From Lachnoclostridium sp. UBA5890 (GTDB lineage Bacteria; Bacillota; Clostridia; Lachnospirales; Lachnospiraceae), in the NCBI GenBank assembly GCA_002431395.1, contig DJEU01000039.1:1-29719 (forward strand): a stretch of DNA of 29,719 bases. Reading direction: 5' to 3'. Position numbers and translations under genes: made by a program. Positions 1 through 7,773 of this stretch are shown here, in pieces (the first letter of the stretch is position 1; every line of letters starts with the position of its first letter). The notes beneath the pieces are model-generated. The model saw only the letters and a list, made by a program, of their open reading frames with translations, had not been told where the DNA came from and made no database searches.

Positions 1-106
1 GCTTCTTAATCGAATTTTCTAACTCAATAACACTTCAAAAAGTTGCCTGCCTTAGACAGCTTAGTTAAGTGCGCCAATCTATGGCTTTCCTCTACTTTCT
101 TTCACA

Positions 107-1201
107 CTAACCTCCCAATTTTTCCAAATAAATCTTTTCCATTTTTTTTGCTGCTATATTAATATTATACAGCGTGCTTCTTTCATCTAATGTTACTGTT
201 TTTTCACTATATTCCAGAATTGTTTCTACCCATTTATTATCGCTTAATTCTAACCTGATACATCCATCACTAATAACTGCTTCTTCCGGAACCACCTTAG
301 ATACAACAACTGGAACACCTGCAATCTGACTTTCAATTGTAGTCAATGATAATCCCTCAAAAATAGAAGGAACAACCATAACGTCAGCTAATCTATAATA
401 TCGTTCCGGATCTGATACCTGTCCAACAAAAACAACTTGCTCTTTCAGTTTTTTTTCATCAACCCAACTATGAATTTTCTCATTCAGTTCTCCATTGCCT
501 ACAAGCATCAGTACTGCATCCTTTCTTTTTTCTACTATTTGTTTAAAAATCTCAATTAAAAATTTATGATTTTTTGCAAATGTAAACCTCCCCACATGTC
601 CAACAACAAACTTCCCTTCAATATCAAGTTTTTGTCTTATCGGTGCCAAAACTTCTTCTGTTACTCTAAATCTGTTAAAATCTACAGCATTTCTAATTAC
701 CGTGACCTTTCCATTATCAAAACTTTTATTTCCAAAAAGCCACCTGCCCGCCTTTTCGGAACATGCAAAATAATCTGTCGAGAACACACGTGAAAAAATC
801 CTTAACATATGCTTCAAACACGTTCTTTTTAAGTTTTCTCTGCCTGGCACACTGTGATTATGTGCAATACGAATCGGTATTGCACATCTCCATGCCATAT
901 ATAATGGAAAAACACTCAAAGTATTAATATGTGAATGTACTATCTTATAATTATTATTTTTGAAATGCTTTTTGAGTGTTTTTAAATACTGAAGCAAATT
1001 CTGATATGGAGAAATTTCAATAAACCTTGCCCCCATGTCAATTAATTCCTGAGGAGGTTTTACAGTAGAATCTGCATCGTAGTAAAAATCAAACTGTACT
1101 TTATTTTTATCAATCGCTCTATAGTAATTGAAAACAACCATTTCAACCCCACCAGCCCATAATTTTCCCATTATTTGAGCTACACGTATCGGTTCATCCA
1201 T
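107..1201 (-). CDS. GT4-family glycosyltransferase (EPS assembly)
   Basis: Predicted cytosolic or membrane-peripheral glycosyltransferase of the GT-B fold, family GT4, adding a sugar from a nucleotide-sugar donor to the growing lipid-linked exopolysaccharide unit. The N-terminal half has the GT4 pattern with a glycine-rich turn (GKLWAGGVE, residues 12-20). The C-terminal half has VGHVGRFTFAKNH near residue 200 and the EX7E-type donor-binding motif EGLSLTTIE near residue 285. The length of 364 aa is normal for the family. The ATG follows AGGAGAAG at suitable spacing. It lies downstream of loaP after a 174-bp structured gap, and is probably the first of several glycosyltransferases, the rest lying beyond position 1. 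The 106 bases after its stop show no gene. Donor and acceptor sugars cannot be told from sequence. Confidence 0.93.
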   Translation of the reverse strand: MDEPIRVAQIMGKLWAGGVEMVVFNYYRAIDKNKVQFDFYYDADSTVKPPQELIDMGARFIEISPYQNLLQYLKTLKKHFKNNNYKIVHSHINTLSVFPLYMAWRCAIPIRIAHNHSVPGRENLKRTCLKHMLRIFSRVFSTDYFACSEKAGRWLFGNKSFDNGKVTVIRNAVDFNRFRVTEEVLAPIRQKLDIEGKFVVGHVGRFTFAKNHKFLIEIFKQIVEKRKDAVLMLVGNGELNEKIHSWVDEKKLKEQVVFVGQVSDPERYYRLADVMVVPSIFEGLSLTTIESQIAGVPVVVSKVVPEEAVISDGCIRLELSDNKWVETILEYSEKTVTLDERSTLYNINIAAKKMEKIYLEKLGG

Positions 1202-1229
1202 TTTTTACTTCTCCTCACACATATGAAAT

Positions 1230-1375
1230 TTATTTTTTGTTAATTCTAAAAAACCCCCATGCTTCGCCATTCCGCTTTCGCCACCAGCAAAACCGGACTC
1301 GTCCACACAATTTGTCCATCTTGTCTTTCCTGCGCGTCACTCGTCACAGAAATCAACAAAACTTCATATTCTCTA
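1230..1375 (-). promoter_or_regulatory. Candidate structured leader between loaP and GT4 gene
   Basis: This gap after the loaP stop is clearly more G-rich on the RNA strand than its surroundings. It can form a hairpin at 1272-1296: arms CCGGUUUUGC and GCGAAAGCGG with a UGGUG loop, giving 9 pairs including one U-G and one G-G mismatch. About 19 nt further on lies GGGGG followed by six U. No stem abuts the U-run, so it is not a classical terminator as drawn. LoaP-type antiterminators are known to act on RNA hairpins in the leaders of long biosynthetic operons, and this is the expected place for one. One reading frame (stop 1247-1249) stays open through the gap without an ATG start and looks protein-like, so a gene remnant or an intergenic repeat is an alternative. 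Confidence 0.4.
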
Positions 1376-2137
1376 CTACTCTACAACCTTGATCTCATCT
1401 TTATGAAAATACACCTTGCTCTCTTCTTCTCCAAAGATTGGAAGCAGGACGGTATATTCGTCATCTTTCTCATTTTCATTTATCAGAGTGCCATACATTC
1501 CAGCAAGGGCGCCTCCTTTGATACGGACTTTTTTTGTCCGTGCTGACTCTGAGTTCTGTTTTTGTCTTAGAACCTGCTGTTCTTCGTACCGCCTGATGTT
1601 TCTCTGACGGATCTGCTCTAATTCCTTTTCGGTAAAGCGCTTCACAGCACCAAATCCTACCTCGACAGGCGTTTGCCTTCCAAAGAGATTGACTTTCAGA
1701 TAAGCAACACGGCGGTGACGATCTACTTTGTAGATAGCACCGGCGTAATTTCGAAGAGGCCCTTGGGTGATACATACCTTTTCACCGTACAAGAAACCTT
1801 CTGAAAATTCAATCCGCTTTTCTGTATTCAACAAACTTTGTAAATATTCCTGTTCTTCCGGATAAATAGGCAATATTTCATCTGTATTCGTTAATAATTT
1901 AGTGAATATTGTCAGTTTTTTTAATTGTTGATATATGATATCAATTTGATCCGTTTCAATAAATACATAGCCAGGAAACAATACCTTTTCGCGATCATGC
2001 CACTCTTTTTTAAAGTGTACTTTTGTAATATAAGTAGGAACAAATATATTCCAGTAAGTGCCAGGTTCTAGTTTTTGTTTACATAGTTCCAGACAGGCAT
2101 GTTCGCCTCCGGTCTTTGTCCATATTACATACCACAT
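1376..2137 (-). CDS. loaP: LoaP-like transcription antiterminator (NusG paralog) with two KOW domains
   Basis: A specialised NusG paralog. Family members bind RNA polymerase and a nascent RNA hairpin to let polymerase read through terminators in long polysaccharide or antibiotic operons. The NGN domain spans about residues 1-105 (MWYVIWTKTGGEH start, PGYVFIET near 55-62). The first KOW domain is about 119-167 (VCITQGPLRNYAGAI). A charged linker, 168-202, leads to a second KOW-like segment at about 203-253 (VRIKGGALAGMYGTL). At 253 aa it is much longer than usual LoaP/NusG proteins of about 170-190 aa because of this second domain. The start was set at the ATG at 2137, preceded by AAGGG at 9 nt; a GTG 27 bp upstream lacks this. 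It lies inside the EPS operon, after the initiating phosphotransferase and before the glycosyltransferase. Confidence 0.88.
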   Translation of the reverse strand: MWYVIWTKTGGEHACLELCKQKLEPGTYWNIFVPTYITKVHFKKEWHDREKVLFPGYVFIETDQIDIIYQQLKKLTIFTKLLTNTDEILPIYPEEQEYLQSLLNTEKRIEFSEGFLYGEKVCITQGPLRNYAGAIYKVDRHRRVAYLKVNLFGRQTPVEVGFGAVKRFTEKELEQIRQRNIRRYEEQQVLRQKQNSESARTKKVRIKGGALAGMYGTLINENEKDDEYTVLLPIFGEEESKVYFHKDEIKVVE

Positions 2138-2208
2138 TATCCATTTCCCTTCTATACCTACCACATTCTGCCATTATTAAATCATCATTTTACTTTATAC
2201 CTTACATC

Positions 2209-3606
2209 TTACCTTGCACCCGTTCCGTGGAGTACAATACCGATTGTTTTCCAAATGATCTTAAGATCTAAACCGATACTCCAGTTACGGATATATTCAT
2301 TATCCAAACGTACCACTTCATCAAAATTTGTGATATCACTTCTTCCACTGACCTGCCACATGCCTGTAAGCCCTGGGCGTGTTGCAAGGCGGCTTTTATG
2401 GATCATTTCGTACTGCTCATACTCATCCACCGTAGGCGGCCTGGTACCGACCAAACTCATATCGCCTTTCAAGATATTAAAAAATTGAGGTAATTCGTCG
2501 ATGCTTGTTTTACGAATAAAATGACCAATTGGTGTGATTCTTGGATCATTTTCCATCTTAAACATCAGACCACTCATTTCATTTTCTGCCAAAAGTTCAG
2601 CTTTTCGTTCTTCTGCATCCGCATACATAGAACGAAATTTATAAATTTTAAACTTTCGCCCATTTCTTCCTATCCTCTCCTGGGTAAAAAAAATCGGGCC
2701 CGGAGATTGAAAAAAAATAATTGGTCCGATAAAAATCGTTGCGATTCCTGTAATTACACAACCAATCAATGCTGCAAAGATGTCAATTCCTCGCTTAATA
2801 ATACGCTGTCGCGGTGTTACCGAATTGATACAGGTTGTAAGCACCTGCACACCATTCACTTTATTCACCATGCCGTTTTGAACATTGATGATAGATTCCA
2901 GATCAATATGCACTGTAATACCCATGTAGATAAATCCATCAATGATATCTTCCACTTCGCTGCTATCCGCGCAAATCATCACTTCATCAATCACATGCTC
3001 TTTGGCATAATCGTGCATCTCTTCCCGGTTAGCCACAATCGGAACATTCCCAATGGTCTCTCCTTTGGCATTGCGGTCCAGAAAAACAATACCTTGAATA
3101 CGGGTTTCCCCATAACTATTTTCGGTAATCTGTTGAATCAGACCTTCCGCATCCTTTTCACGACATACCAGCATAATGTATTGAGTACGTTTAGCATTCA
3201 ACTGCCGCACCTGAAGATAATGCTTATGCATTTGATGTTCTATGTACAAACAGATGATAGCAAGTATATAAAATATTACAATTGTCAAACGCGAATAATC
3301 TCCTGTGTTCTTTCTGACTAGCATGTACGCCATCAAACCAGCAAAAAGGAACGTACAATAACTAATCACTGATTTTAATTCCTGTAAGCGTCCTCGTCGA
3401 AGAATCCCACGATAGTTTTCCATAAAAAAAATTAACAGAAAATGGAATACTACAATTGTTATACCAAGTTCTTTATAAATGCTATTTTGAAAATGCAAAC
3501 CATGACGAATCATATAAGAAATAAAATACACTGCCTCAAGAACAACAATATCTAATATTACAAAATCACCATGTTTTGTCCAGCCATGCTTCTCTTTTAC
3601 GTACAT
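2209..3606 (-). CDS. Exopolysaccharide polyprenyl glycosylphosphotransferase
   Basis: The initiating enzyme of EPS assembly: it transfers a sugar-1-phosphate from a UDP-sugar to undecaprenyl phosphate in the membrane. The N-terminal part has several predicted membrane helices between residues 14 and 125, then a soluble CoA-binding-like domain at about 140-250. The C-terminal bacterial sugar transferase domain begins at KRGIDIFAALIG (271-282), with a membrane segment at 281-300, KFRSM at 323-327, the catalytic-type DELPQ at 370-374, GTRPP near 387, and RPGLTGMWQVSGR near 410. At 465 aa it fits the WbaP/WcaJ/CpsE class. The ATG has GAGAGG upstream. It follows a strongly structured 117-bp intergenic region and precedes loaP. 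The exact sugar is unknown. Confidence 0.95.
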   Translation of the reverse strand: MYVKEKHGWTKHGDFVILDIVVLEAVYFISYMIRHGLHFQNSIYKELGITIVVFHFLLIFFMENYRGILRRGRLQELKSVISYCTFLFAGLMAYMLVRKNTGDYSRLTIVIFYILAIICLYIEHQMHKHYLQVRQLNAKRTQYIMLVCREKDAEGLIQQITENSYGETRIQGIVFLDRNAKGETIGNVPIVANREEMHDYAKEHVIDEVMICADSSEVEDIIDGFIYMGITVHIDLESIINVQNGMVNKVNGVQVLTTCINSVTPRQRIIKRGIDIFAALIGCVITGIATIFIGPIIFFQSPGPIFFTQERIGRNGRKFKIYKFRSMYADAEERKAELLAENEMSGLMFKMENDPRITPIGHFIRKTSIDELPQFFNILKGDMSLVGTRPPTVDEYEQYEMIHKSRLATRPGLTGMWQVSGRSDITNFDEVVRLDNEYIRNWSIGLDLKIIWKTIGIVLHGTGAR

Positions 3607-3648
3607 AAAACACCTCTCCCGTACTATAAACTAATTACACTCGCTCCT

Positions 3649-3713
3649 ATGGTGTATGCCACAGGATAGGGTTATACAGAGAGTGGTCTGTTCCCTACCC
3701 TGTTTTACACCAT
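3649..3713 (-). promoter_or_regulatory. Long nested RNA hairpin within the EPS operon
   Basis: In the minus-strand RNA three stems are stacked. The outer stem is 8 bp (AUGGUGUA / UACACCAU), the middle is 10 bp with one G-U (CAGGGUAGGG / CCCUAUCCUG), and the inner is 5 bp (ACAGA / UCUGU) closing a CCACUC loop. They are joined by small internal loops (AAA/UGGCA and A/AUAA). No U-run follows on either strand, so it is not an intrinsic terminator. It lies between the secreted BspA-like gene and the glycosylphosphotransferase gene, leaving 42 bp to the latter's start codon. Possible roles are mRNA processing or stability, setting different levels for flanking genes, or an RNA target for a regulator such as the operon's LoaP. 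The pairing is direct from sequence; the function is inferred. Confidence 0.7.
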
Positions 3714-3723
3714 TCAAAGAAAA

Positions 3724-4284
3724 TTAAGCAGCTTTTACTTTCCCCTTAAAGCCAGCTTTCTTCAATGCCTTTTTGAATTTGTTCAATTCTTTCTTAGACA
3801 TCTTCTTGCTTACTTTAATTGTCAGTTTCTTTGAGTTCACACCCTTGAATGCACCTTTTTTGACAGTAACTGCCTTTGTGCCTTTCAATGTGATTGTCTT
3901 CAAAGCCTTCGCGCCTTTGAAAGCATTTGCGCTGATTGTCTTAATGGTATTAGGCAATGTAACAGCAGTTGCTTTTGCGCAGTTTTTGAATGCGTTTGCT
4001 TTTACTACTGTAACTTTGTAAGATACACCATTTACAGTAACTTTAGCTGCAACAACAATGCTCTTCTTTGAAGTTTTGGCAATTGTTCCAAGACTAGCTG
4101 TACCATTTGCTTTTGTATCAACCGTTGCAACGATACCGTTAGTTTTTTCTGCTTTCACTGCTGTATTTGCTTCTGGCTCTACCGATGTTACAGGGCTCTG
4201 TGCAGCAGAGGCTGCGGATGCAGAACCAAATGTAAGAGCAGCTGCTAATGTACAAACAAGCAGTTTCTTCAACGTCTTTTTCAT
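3724..4284 (-). CDS. Small secreted BspA-like leucine-rich-repeat protein
   Basis: A 186-aa predicted secreted protein. A classic Sec signal peptide covers about residues 1-28 (MKKTLKKLLVCTLAAALTFG, then Ala-rich with a likely AXA cleavage site). The mature part has a short threonine-rich segment. It then has two or three LRR_5/BspA-type repeats, seen as the recurring pattern ANAFKNC, ANAFKGAKAL, KKGAFKGVNS at about residues 100-152, each followed by a beta-strand-like TLPNTIKTI or TITLKGT segment. The tail is extremely lysine-rich, so the protein is very basic. The ATG has AAAGGAGG upstream. BspA-like repeats occur in surface adhesins; here there is no LPXTG or other anchor, and the gene sits inside an EPS operon. 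It may bind the acidic polymer or the wall, which is inference. Confidence 0.85.
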   Translation of the reverse strand: MKKTLKKLLVCTLAAALTFGSASAASAAQSPVTSVEPEANTAVKAEKTNGIVATVDTKANGTASLGTIAKTSKKSIVVAAKVTVNGVSYKVTVVKANAFKNCAKATAVTLPNTIKTISANAFKGAKALKTITLKGTKAVTVKKGAFKGVNSKKLTIKVSKKMSKKELNKFKKALKKAGFKGKVKAA

Positions 4285-4326
4285 TTTACAATCCTCCTTT
4301 CTCCTAGAATATGTATAGAGAAAACA

Positions 4327-4377
4327 AACAAATGTTTGTTGACTCGCATAAATAATTGTTAGCGGATTGCTTTCCGC
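4327..4377 (-). promoter_or_regulatory. Weak hairpin and palindrome upstream of the BspA-like gene
   Basis: Just after the Wze stop, a 5-bp stem (GCGGA / UCCGC, 4362-4377) is followed on the minus strand by an AU-rich but not U-only tail. A short inverted repeat AACAAA-TG-TTTGTT lies at 4327-4340. Together they could attenuate transcription and give the BspA-like gene separate expression. Both are short and may be chance. Confidence 0.25.
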
Positions 4378-4383
4378 CGTGGA

Positions 4384-5112
4384 TCAGTTTTTATAGTAAT
4401 AAGGATCTGTATAATATTTATTACCATAATATTTGCTGCCACCATACTTTTTATAATAATAGCCGCCTTTTGCACTCTCTACCCGGTTTAATACTATACC
4501 AAGTAAAGGACATCCGGCACGTTCCAATTGGCGAATAGAATTTTTCACAATCCCTTTTGAAGTCATTCCACTTCGAACAACAAGAATTGCTCCATCACAT
4601 AAAGAACCAATTTTTTCCCCATCAGACACCAGGTCAAGTGGCGGTGAATCTACAAATACATAACGGTATTCCTTTTCCAATTCTTTTAGCATTTGTTCAA
4701 ACCTCACACTTTCCAAAAGCATAGATGGATTGACTACATTATCCACATTCGGAATAAAATCTCCATATTCAAGATCTGTCTTATAAATTGCTTCCGGCAG
4801 AGGATAATCGGATGCCAGATAATGAGAAGTCCCTTTTATCTCAGTCTTGTCATCAACTGATAACTCATACTTATCTGACAACACAGACTTTCTCAAATCC
4901 ATATCGACAAAGATGGATTTTGTACCTGCCTCTGCCATTTGATGCCACAATTGCATCGTCACAAAACTCTTTCCCTCATTAGGAAGGGAACTAATTACCA
5001 TAATTTTTCTTATATCATTTCCTAAAAAACTGATATTTACCCGAAGACGGTTTACCGCCTCCTCTACGGAATATGGTAATTCCGGCATATTTTTAATAAT
5101 CAGTTTACTCAT
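4384..5112 (-). CDS. Wze/CapB-type bacterial tyrosine kinase
   Basis: Cytosolic BY-kinase that autophosphorylates on a C-terminal tyrosine cluster and, with its membrane partner, controls EPS polymerisation or export. Visible motifs are Walker A SSLPNEGKS (41-49), Walker A' IFVDMDLRK (67-75), Walker B YVFVDSPP (151-158), and 11 tyrosines among the last 25 residues (218-240). The length of 242 aa fits the split Gram-positive kinase, whose activator is the neighbouring Wzz-like protein. The start was set at 5112: GGAGG sits 8 nt upstream, and the ATG overlaps the stop of the preceding gene (ATGAGTAA), implying translational coupling. The CpsB-type phosphatase two genes upstream of the Wzz gene is the expected antagonist. 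Confidence 0.94.
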   Translation of the reverse strand: MSKLIIKNMPELPYSVEEAVNRLRVNISFLGNDIRKIMVISSLPNEGKSFVTMQLWHQMAEAGTKSIFVDMDLRKSVLSDKYELSVDDKTEIKGTSHYLASDYPLPEAIYKTDLEYGDFIPNVDNVVNPSMLLESVRFEQMLKELEKEYRYVFVDSPPLDLVSDGEKIGSLCDGAILVVRSGMTSKGIVKNSIRQLERAGCPLLGIVLNRVESAKGGYYYKKYGGSKYYGNKYYTDPYYYKN

Positions 5113-5923
5113 TGTTTCTGCCTCCTCTCCGTCTTTTACCACGAAGCAGCCGTAAAATTTTTAACTTTCTTCGTTTCGCCCTTTTTGCCTTTTCCCGATC
5201 TGTATGCGCTGCGCCCAAATTTCCTTCCGGGATCACCGTAAGCGGCATAACACCAAATGCTTTTTCCACTTCTTCGGCACTTTGCATTGTGTCATCCATC
5301 AGGAAGATAACACTAAAGAATCCGATTGCCAATACCAGTCCGACAACGCCTCCTATCAACATATTTTTAATTAAATTAGGTGAACTTGGAAGTTCTGGAT
5401 AGATTGCGCGCTCTGCGATATTGGGCGCATCACTTTCCATTAATTTGGGAAGATATGCTACTGCCTTATCTGCCATCGCATTCGCGATATCCTGAGCTTC
5501 TTGAGGGTCCTTACTCTCCACAGTAATTGTCAAAATCCGAGTTTCATCAATCGAAGCAACCGTTATCATATCTAACATTTCTTCATAGGTATACGGCAGT
5601 TTTTTCTCTTCAATAATCTCATTTACAATGGGACGAATATATAACAACTGCTCATAGTCTTTCGAAAGAGCAGTACCGATATTCAGATCGGCAAGGTCTA
5701 CCACCGAATCATTTGAGGCAGAAACAACATATAATTTGGATTGTGCCTGATATTTTGGTGTGATCACGTATCTAGTGATACCACCCGCCAGCACAATTCC
5801 TGCTAAAAACATTACAATGATCGGGAGCCATTTAGTTCGATAGTAGTAAAATAGTTCCAACAGATCAATTTCAATCTCGCCATCCTCTTCTGTGATAACG
5901 ACATCGTTCTTTTGCTCATTCAT
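5105..5923 (-). CDS. Wzz/CapA-like polysaccharide co-polymerase and kinase activator
   Basis: Membrane protein setting polymer chain length and activating the separate tyrosine kinase. It has an N-terminal Wzz domain (IEIDLLELFYYYRTKW, about 17-32), a first membrane helix at about 33-50, and an extracellular domain with PKYQAQSKLYVV near 57. A proline-rich stretch (YPELPSSPNLIKN) precedes the second helix at about 190-212. The cytosolic tail is very basic (KRAKRRKLKILRLLRGKRRR) and likely contacts the kinase. The length of 272 aa is usual for CapA/CpsC. The start was placed at 5923, with AAGGA 10 nt upstream and an 8-bp overlap (ATGAATGA) with the LCP gene stop. The stop overlaps the kinase start. 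Confidence 0.94.
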   Translation of the reverse strand: MNEQKNDVVITEEDGEIEIDLLELFYYYRTKWLPIIVMFLAGIVLAGGITRYVITPKYQAQSKLYVVSASNDSVVDLADLNIGTALSKDYEQLLYIRPIVNEIIEEKKLPYTYEEMLDMITVASIDETRILTITVESKDPQEAQDIANAMADKAVAYLPKLMESDAPNIAERAIYPELPSSPNLIKNMLIGGVVGLVLAIGFFSVIFLMDDTMQSAEEVEKAFGVMPLTVIPEGNLGAAHTDREKAKRAKRRKLKILRLLRGKRRRGGRNNE

Positions 5924-6962
5924 TGCTCTCTTTTCCTTCCTGTAATCCATATATATCTGTTAATATTGAAATCTTGCTTTTCTCATCCACATGATATTCT
6001 ACATGTTTCACATTATCTCCAAGCGCTTTGCCTAATGTTGCCTTTCCTTCCAGCATATACATTCCAAGATACGTTCCTTGCGAAACAAAATTCGTTAATT
6101 TGGATATTTTTCTTCCATTTATATCCGTTACCGCATCTTTTTTTAATCCTTTATAAATCTTATTGATCGTATTCGGGGTCTCTTTTGTCTTCTTCTGAAT
6201 CGTATCAAATAGGGATTTCATATATTCACGCTGCCTTGACATACGGGATAAATTATCTTCACCGCCAACATTATACCTGTCATGAACATATATATATGCT
6301 TGTTCATCATTTAATGTAACCGTGTTTCCTTTTTTCATGGAAGGATCTATTTTAGAAAAATCATCCTGAATAGTGACGGTGACACCACCTACAAGACGAT
6401 TTAACTTTGCAATTTTTTCCATACCAAGTGCATAATATCCATCTATTGGGAGTCCTCCAAACATTTTTGAAACTGCTGTAACTGTATTTTCACAACTCTG
6501 CTCCTTTGTACCGCCATACCAATGTGCCGTACAAAGTTGAATTTCTGCAGTAGCCTCTCCTTTGCCCTTGCGATCCAGCAGCTGCACTTCTGTCATCGTA
6601 TCGCGGTTTAATTGAATCCATGCATAGGTGTCTTTACTTTTGTTAAAAACCGCTAAAACAAGAAAATCAGCCATACTTCCTCGGTAATCATCGCCCTCCG
6701 CATTTTCGTTTCCGCTAGCATCTGTGCCAAGAACCAGGTAAGTTTCACATGTATCAAAACTCTCATACTTCTTTTCTCCCAGTTCAATCTGTATCGTAGC
6801 TTCCTTTCCTTCTTGTAAAAATAATTCTTTTTGTGCTTTTGCATTTTTGGAATCCGTAGAATAGTTATTATAAACTGGTTTCGTACCTTTAATGATAAAC
6901 ACCATAACTATTACGCATAAAATCCCAACGCATCCTATACTTGCTATTTTTTTCTTATTCAT
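5916..6962 (-). CDS. LytR-CpsA-Psr (LCP) family glycopolymer transferase
   Basis: LCP enzymes act outside the membrane and move lipid-linked glycopolymers onto peptidoglycan, consistent with a wall-attached product from this operon. The protein has a short cytosolic N-terminus and one membrane helix at about residues 6-24. The LCP domain follows, with DYRGSMADFLVLAVFN, the arginine-containing QLNRDTMTEV, GVTVTIQDDF, and HDRYNVGGEDNLSRMSRQRE carrying the conserved arginines. The length is 348 aa from this start. The ATG at 6962 was chosen over an in-frame TTG 15 bp upstream, because the TTG lies inside the cpsB-like gene and the ATG follows CAGGCG two bases after that gene's stop. The annotation is firm at family level; the glycan acceptor is inferred. 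Confidence 0.92.
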   Translation of the reverse strand: MNKKKIASIGCVGILCVIVMVFIIKGTKPVYNNYSTDSKNAKAQKELFLQEGKEATIQIELGEKKYESFDTCETYLVLGTDASGNENAEGDDYRGSMADFLVLAVFNKSKDTYAWIQLNRDTMTEVQLLDRKGKGEATAEIQLCTAHWYGGTKEQSCENTVTAVSKMFGGLPIDGYYALGMEKIAKLNRLVGGVTVTIQDDFSKIDPSMKKGNTVTLNDEQAYIYVHDRYNVGGEDNLSRMSRQREYMKSLFDTIQKKTKETPNTINKIYKGLKKDAVTDINGRKISKLTNFVSQGTYLGMYMLEGKATLGKALGDNVKHVEYHVDEKSKISILTDIYGLQEGKESNE

Positions 6963-6964
6963 CT

Positions 6965-7672
6965 TTACGCCTGCCAAATCTTTTTTGCATTACTATCCAG
7001 TTTTTCAAGCATCGACCGGTTTCCTTTTTCCAGTATAATCTGTCTTGCCTCTTCTATATGCGGAGGCCGTCTTGATATGTTATGACAATCACTTCCTAAA
7101 ACAACATGGTCAAACTTTTTCAACACATCCAAACAAAATTTTTTCTTTTTCCATTTAAAAAAGCTATCCGCATTTACTTGTAATATCACAGGCAATTGCA
7201 AAATCTCATTCCAGATTTCTTTTTTCTTTTGAAATTCATGATACCTTTCTAAATGAGCAAGTATCACTTTGAGTTTTTGACGTTCTAACAACTGCGTCAC
7301 ATCATGAAGAACTTCTTTATCCCATTGACAAAATGGCATCTCCAGAAGCAGATAATTTGATTCACCAAGACATAACTTTGAGATATGCTCTGCTTTCCCT
7401 ACCCCTGGGAAGTAATATACTTCAGCACCTAAATAAATTTCAGGATGCTTTCTGTCTTCTTTTTCTAATCCACACAACAAATTTTCATAACTTTCACGTC
7501 GATGTGTCAAAAAACGTTCCACAGAATACTTGCTTGCATAAAAATGCGGAGTGGCAATTACTCTACCAACTTCCTGCTGATATTCCATTTTTAATAATGC
7601 AATGCTTTCCTGAACGCTTTGGCTCCCATCGTCTATCCGTGGTAAGATATGACAATGACAATCTGTTATCAC
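6965..7672 (-). CDS. CpsB/YwqE-type PHP-domain tyrosine phosphatase
   Basis: A manganese-dependent phosphatase that dephosphorylates the EPS tyrosine kinase. Metal-binding motifs of the PHP fold are visible: TDCHCHILPRIDDGS at the N-terminus, ATPHF near residue 45, LAHLERY near 140, and GSDCHN near 195. At 235 aa it matches CpsB/YwqE. The start was set at the GTG at 7672 because AAAGGAG lies 7 nt upstream. An in-frame ATG at 7714 coincides with the predicted transcription start and would lack a leader. This is the first gene of the EPS operon, with a leader of about 40 nt. The next gene starts two bases after its stop. Confidence 0.93.
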   Translation of the reverse strand: MITDCHCHILPRIDDGSQSVQESIALLKMEYQQEVGRVIATPHFYASKYSVERFLTHRRESYENLLCGLEKEDRKHPEIYLGAEVYYFPGVGKAEHISKLCLGESNYLLLEMPFCQWDKEVLHDVTQLLERQKLKVILAHLERYHEFQKKKEIWNEILQLPVILQVNADSFFKWKKKKFCLDVLKKFDHVVLGSDCHNISRRPPHIEEARQIILEKGNRSMLEKLDSNAKKIWQA

Positions 7673-7719
7673 ATTATCGCTCCTTTGTAAAAACTTTCCA
7701 TTGTTCAAACTCATCTAAC

Positions 7720-7748
7720 ATGATACAACAACTGTAAGTAGTTGTCAA
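7720..7748 (-). promoter_or_regulatory. Sigma-A type promoter of the EPS operon
   Basis: The minus strand reads a perfect -35 TTGACA (7743-7748), a 17-bp spacer and -10 TATCAT (7720-7725). Transcription should begin near 7713, about 40 nt before the GTG of the cpsB-like gene. It lies in the divergent region shared with the XRE regulator. Confidence 0.8.
7728..7745. promoter_or_regulatory. Candidate operator overlapping the EPS promoter
   Basis: An inverted repeat ACAACT-N6-AGTTGT sits across the -35 element and spacer of the EPS promoter. A protein bound here would block polymerase. The divergently encoded XRE protein is the obvious candidate ligand by position; this is inference. Confidence 0.5.
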
Positions 7749-7773
7749 GTCAATTTTTACCACTCTGAAGTTT

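Noticed and set aside
1259..1546. Plus-strand frame of 95 codons in and beyond the loaP downstream gap
   Set aside because: Overlaps the 3' end of loaP antisense and has no ribosome binding site; considered part of the structured or repeat element instead.
2521..3321. Plus-strand frame of 266 codons
   Set aside because: Lies wholly antisense to the glycosylphosphotransferase gene, which has clear family motifs; the plus-strand translation shows no domain and no ribosome binding site.
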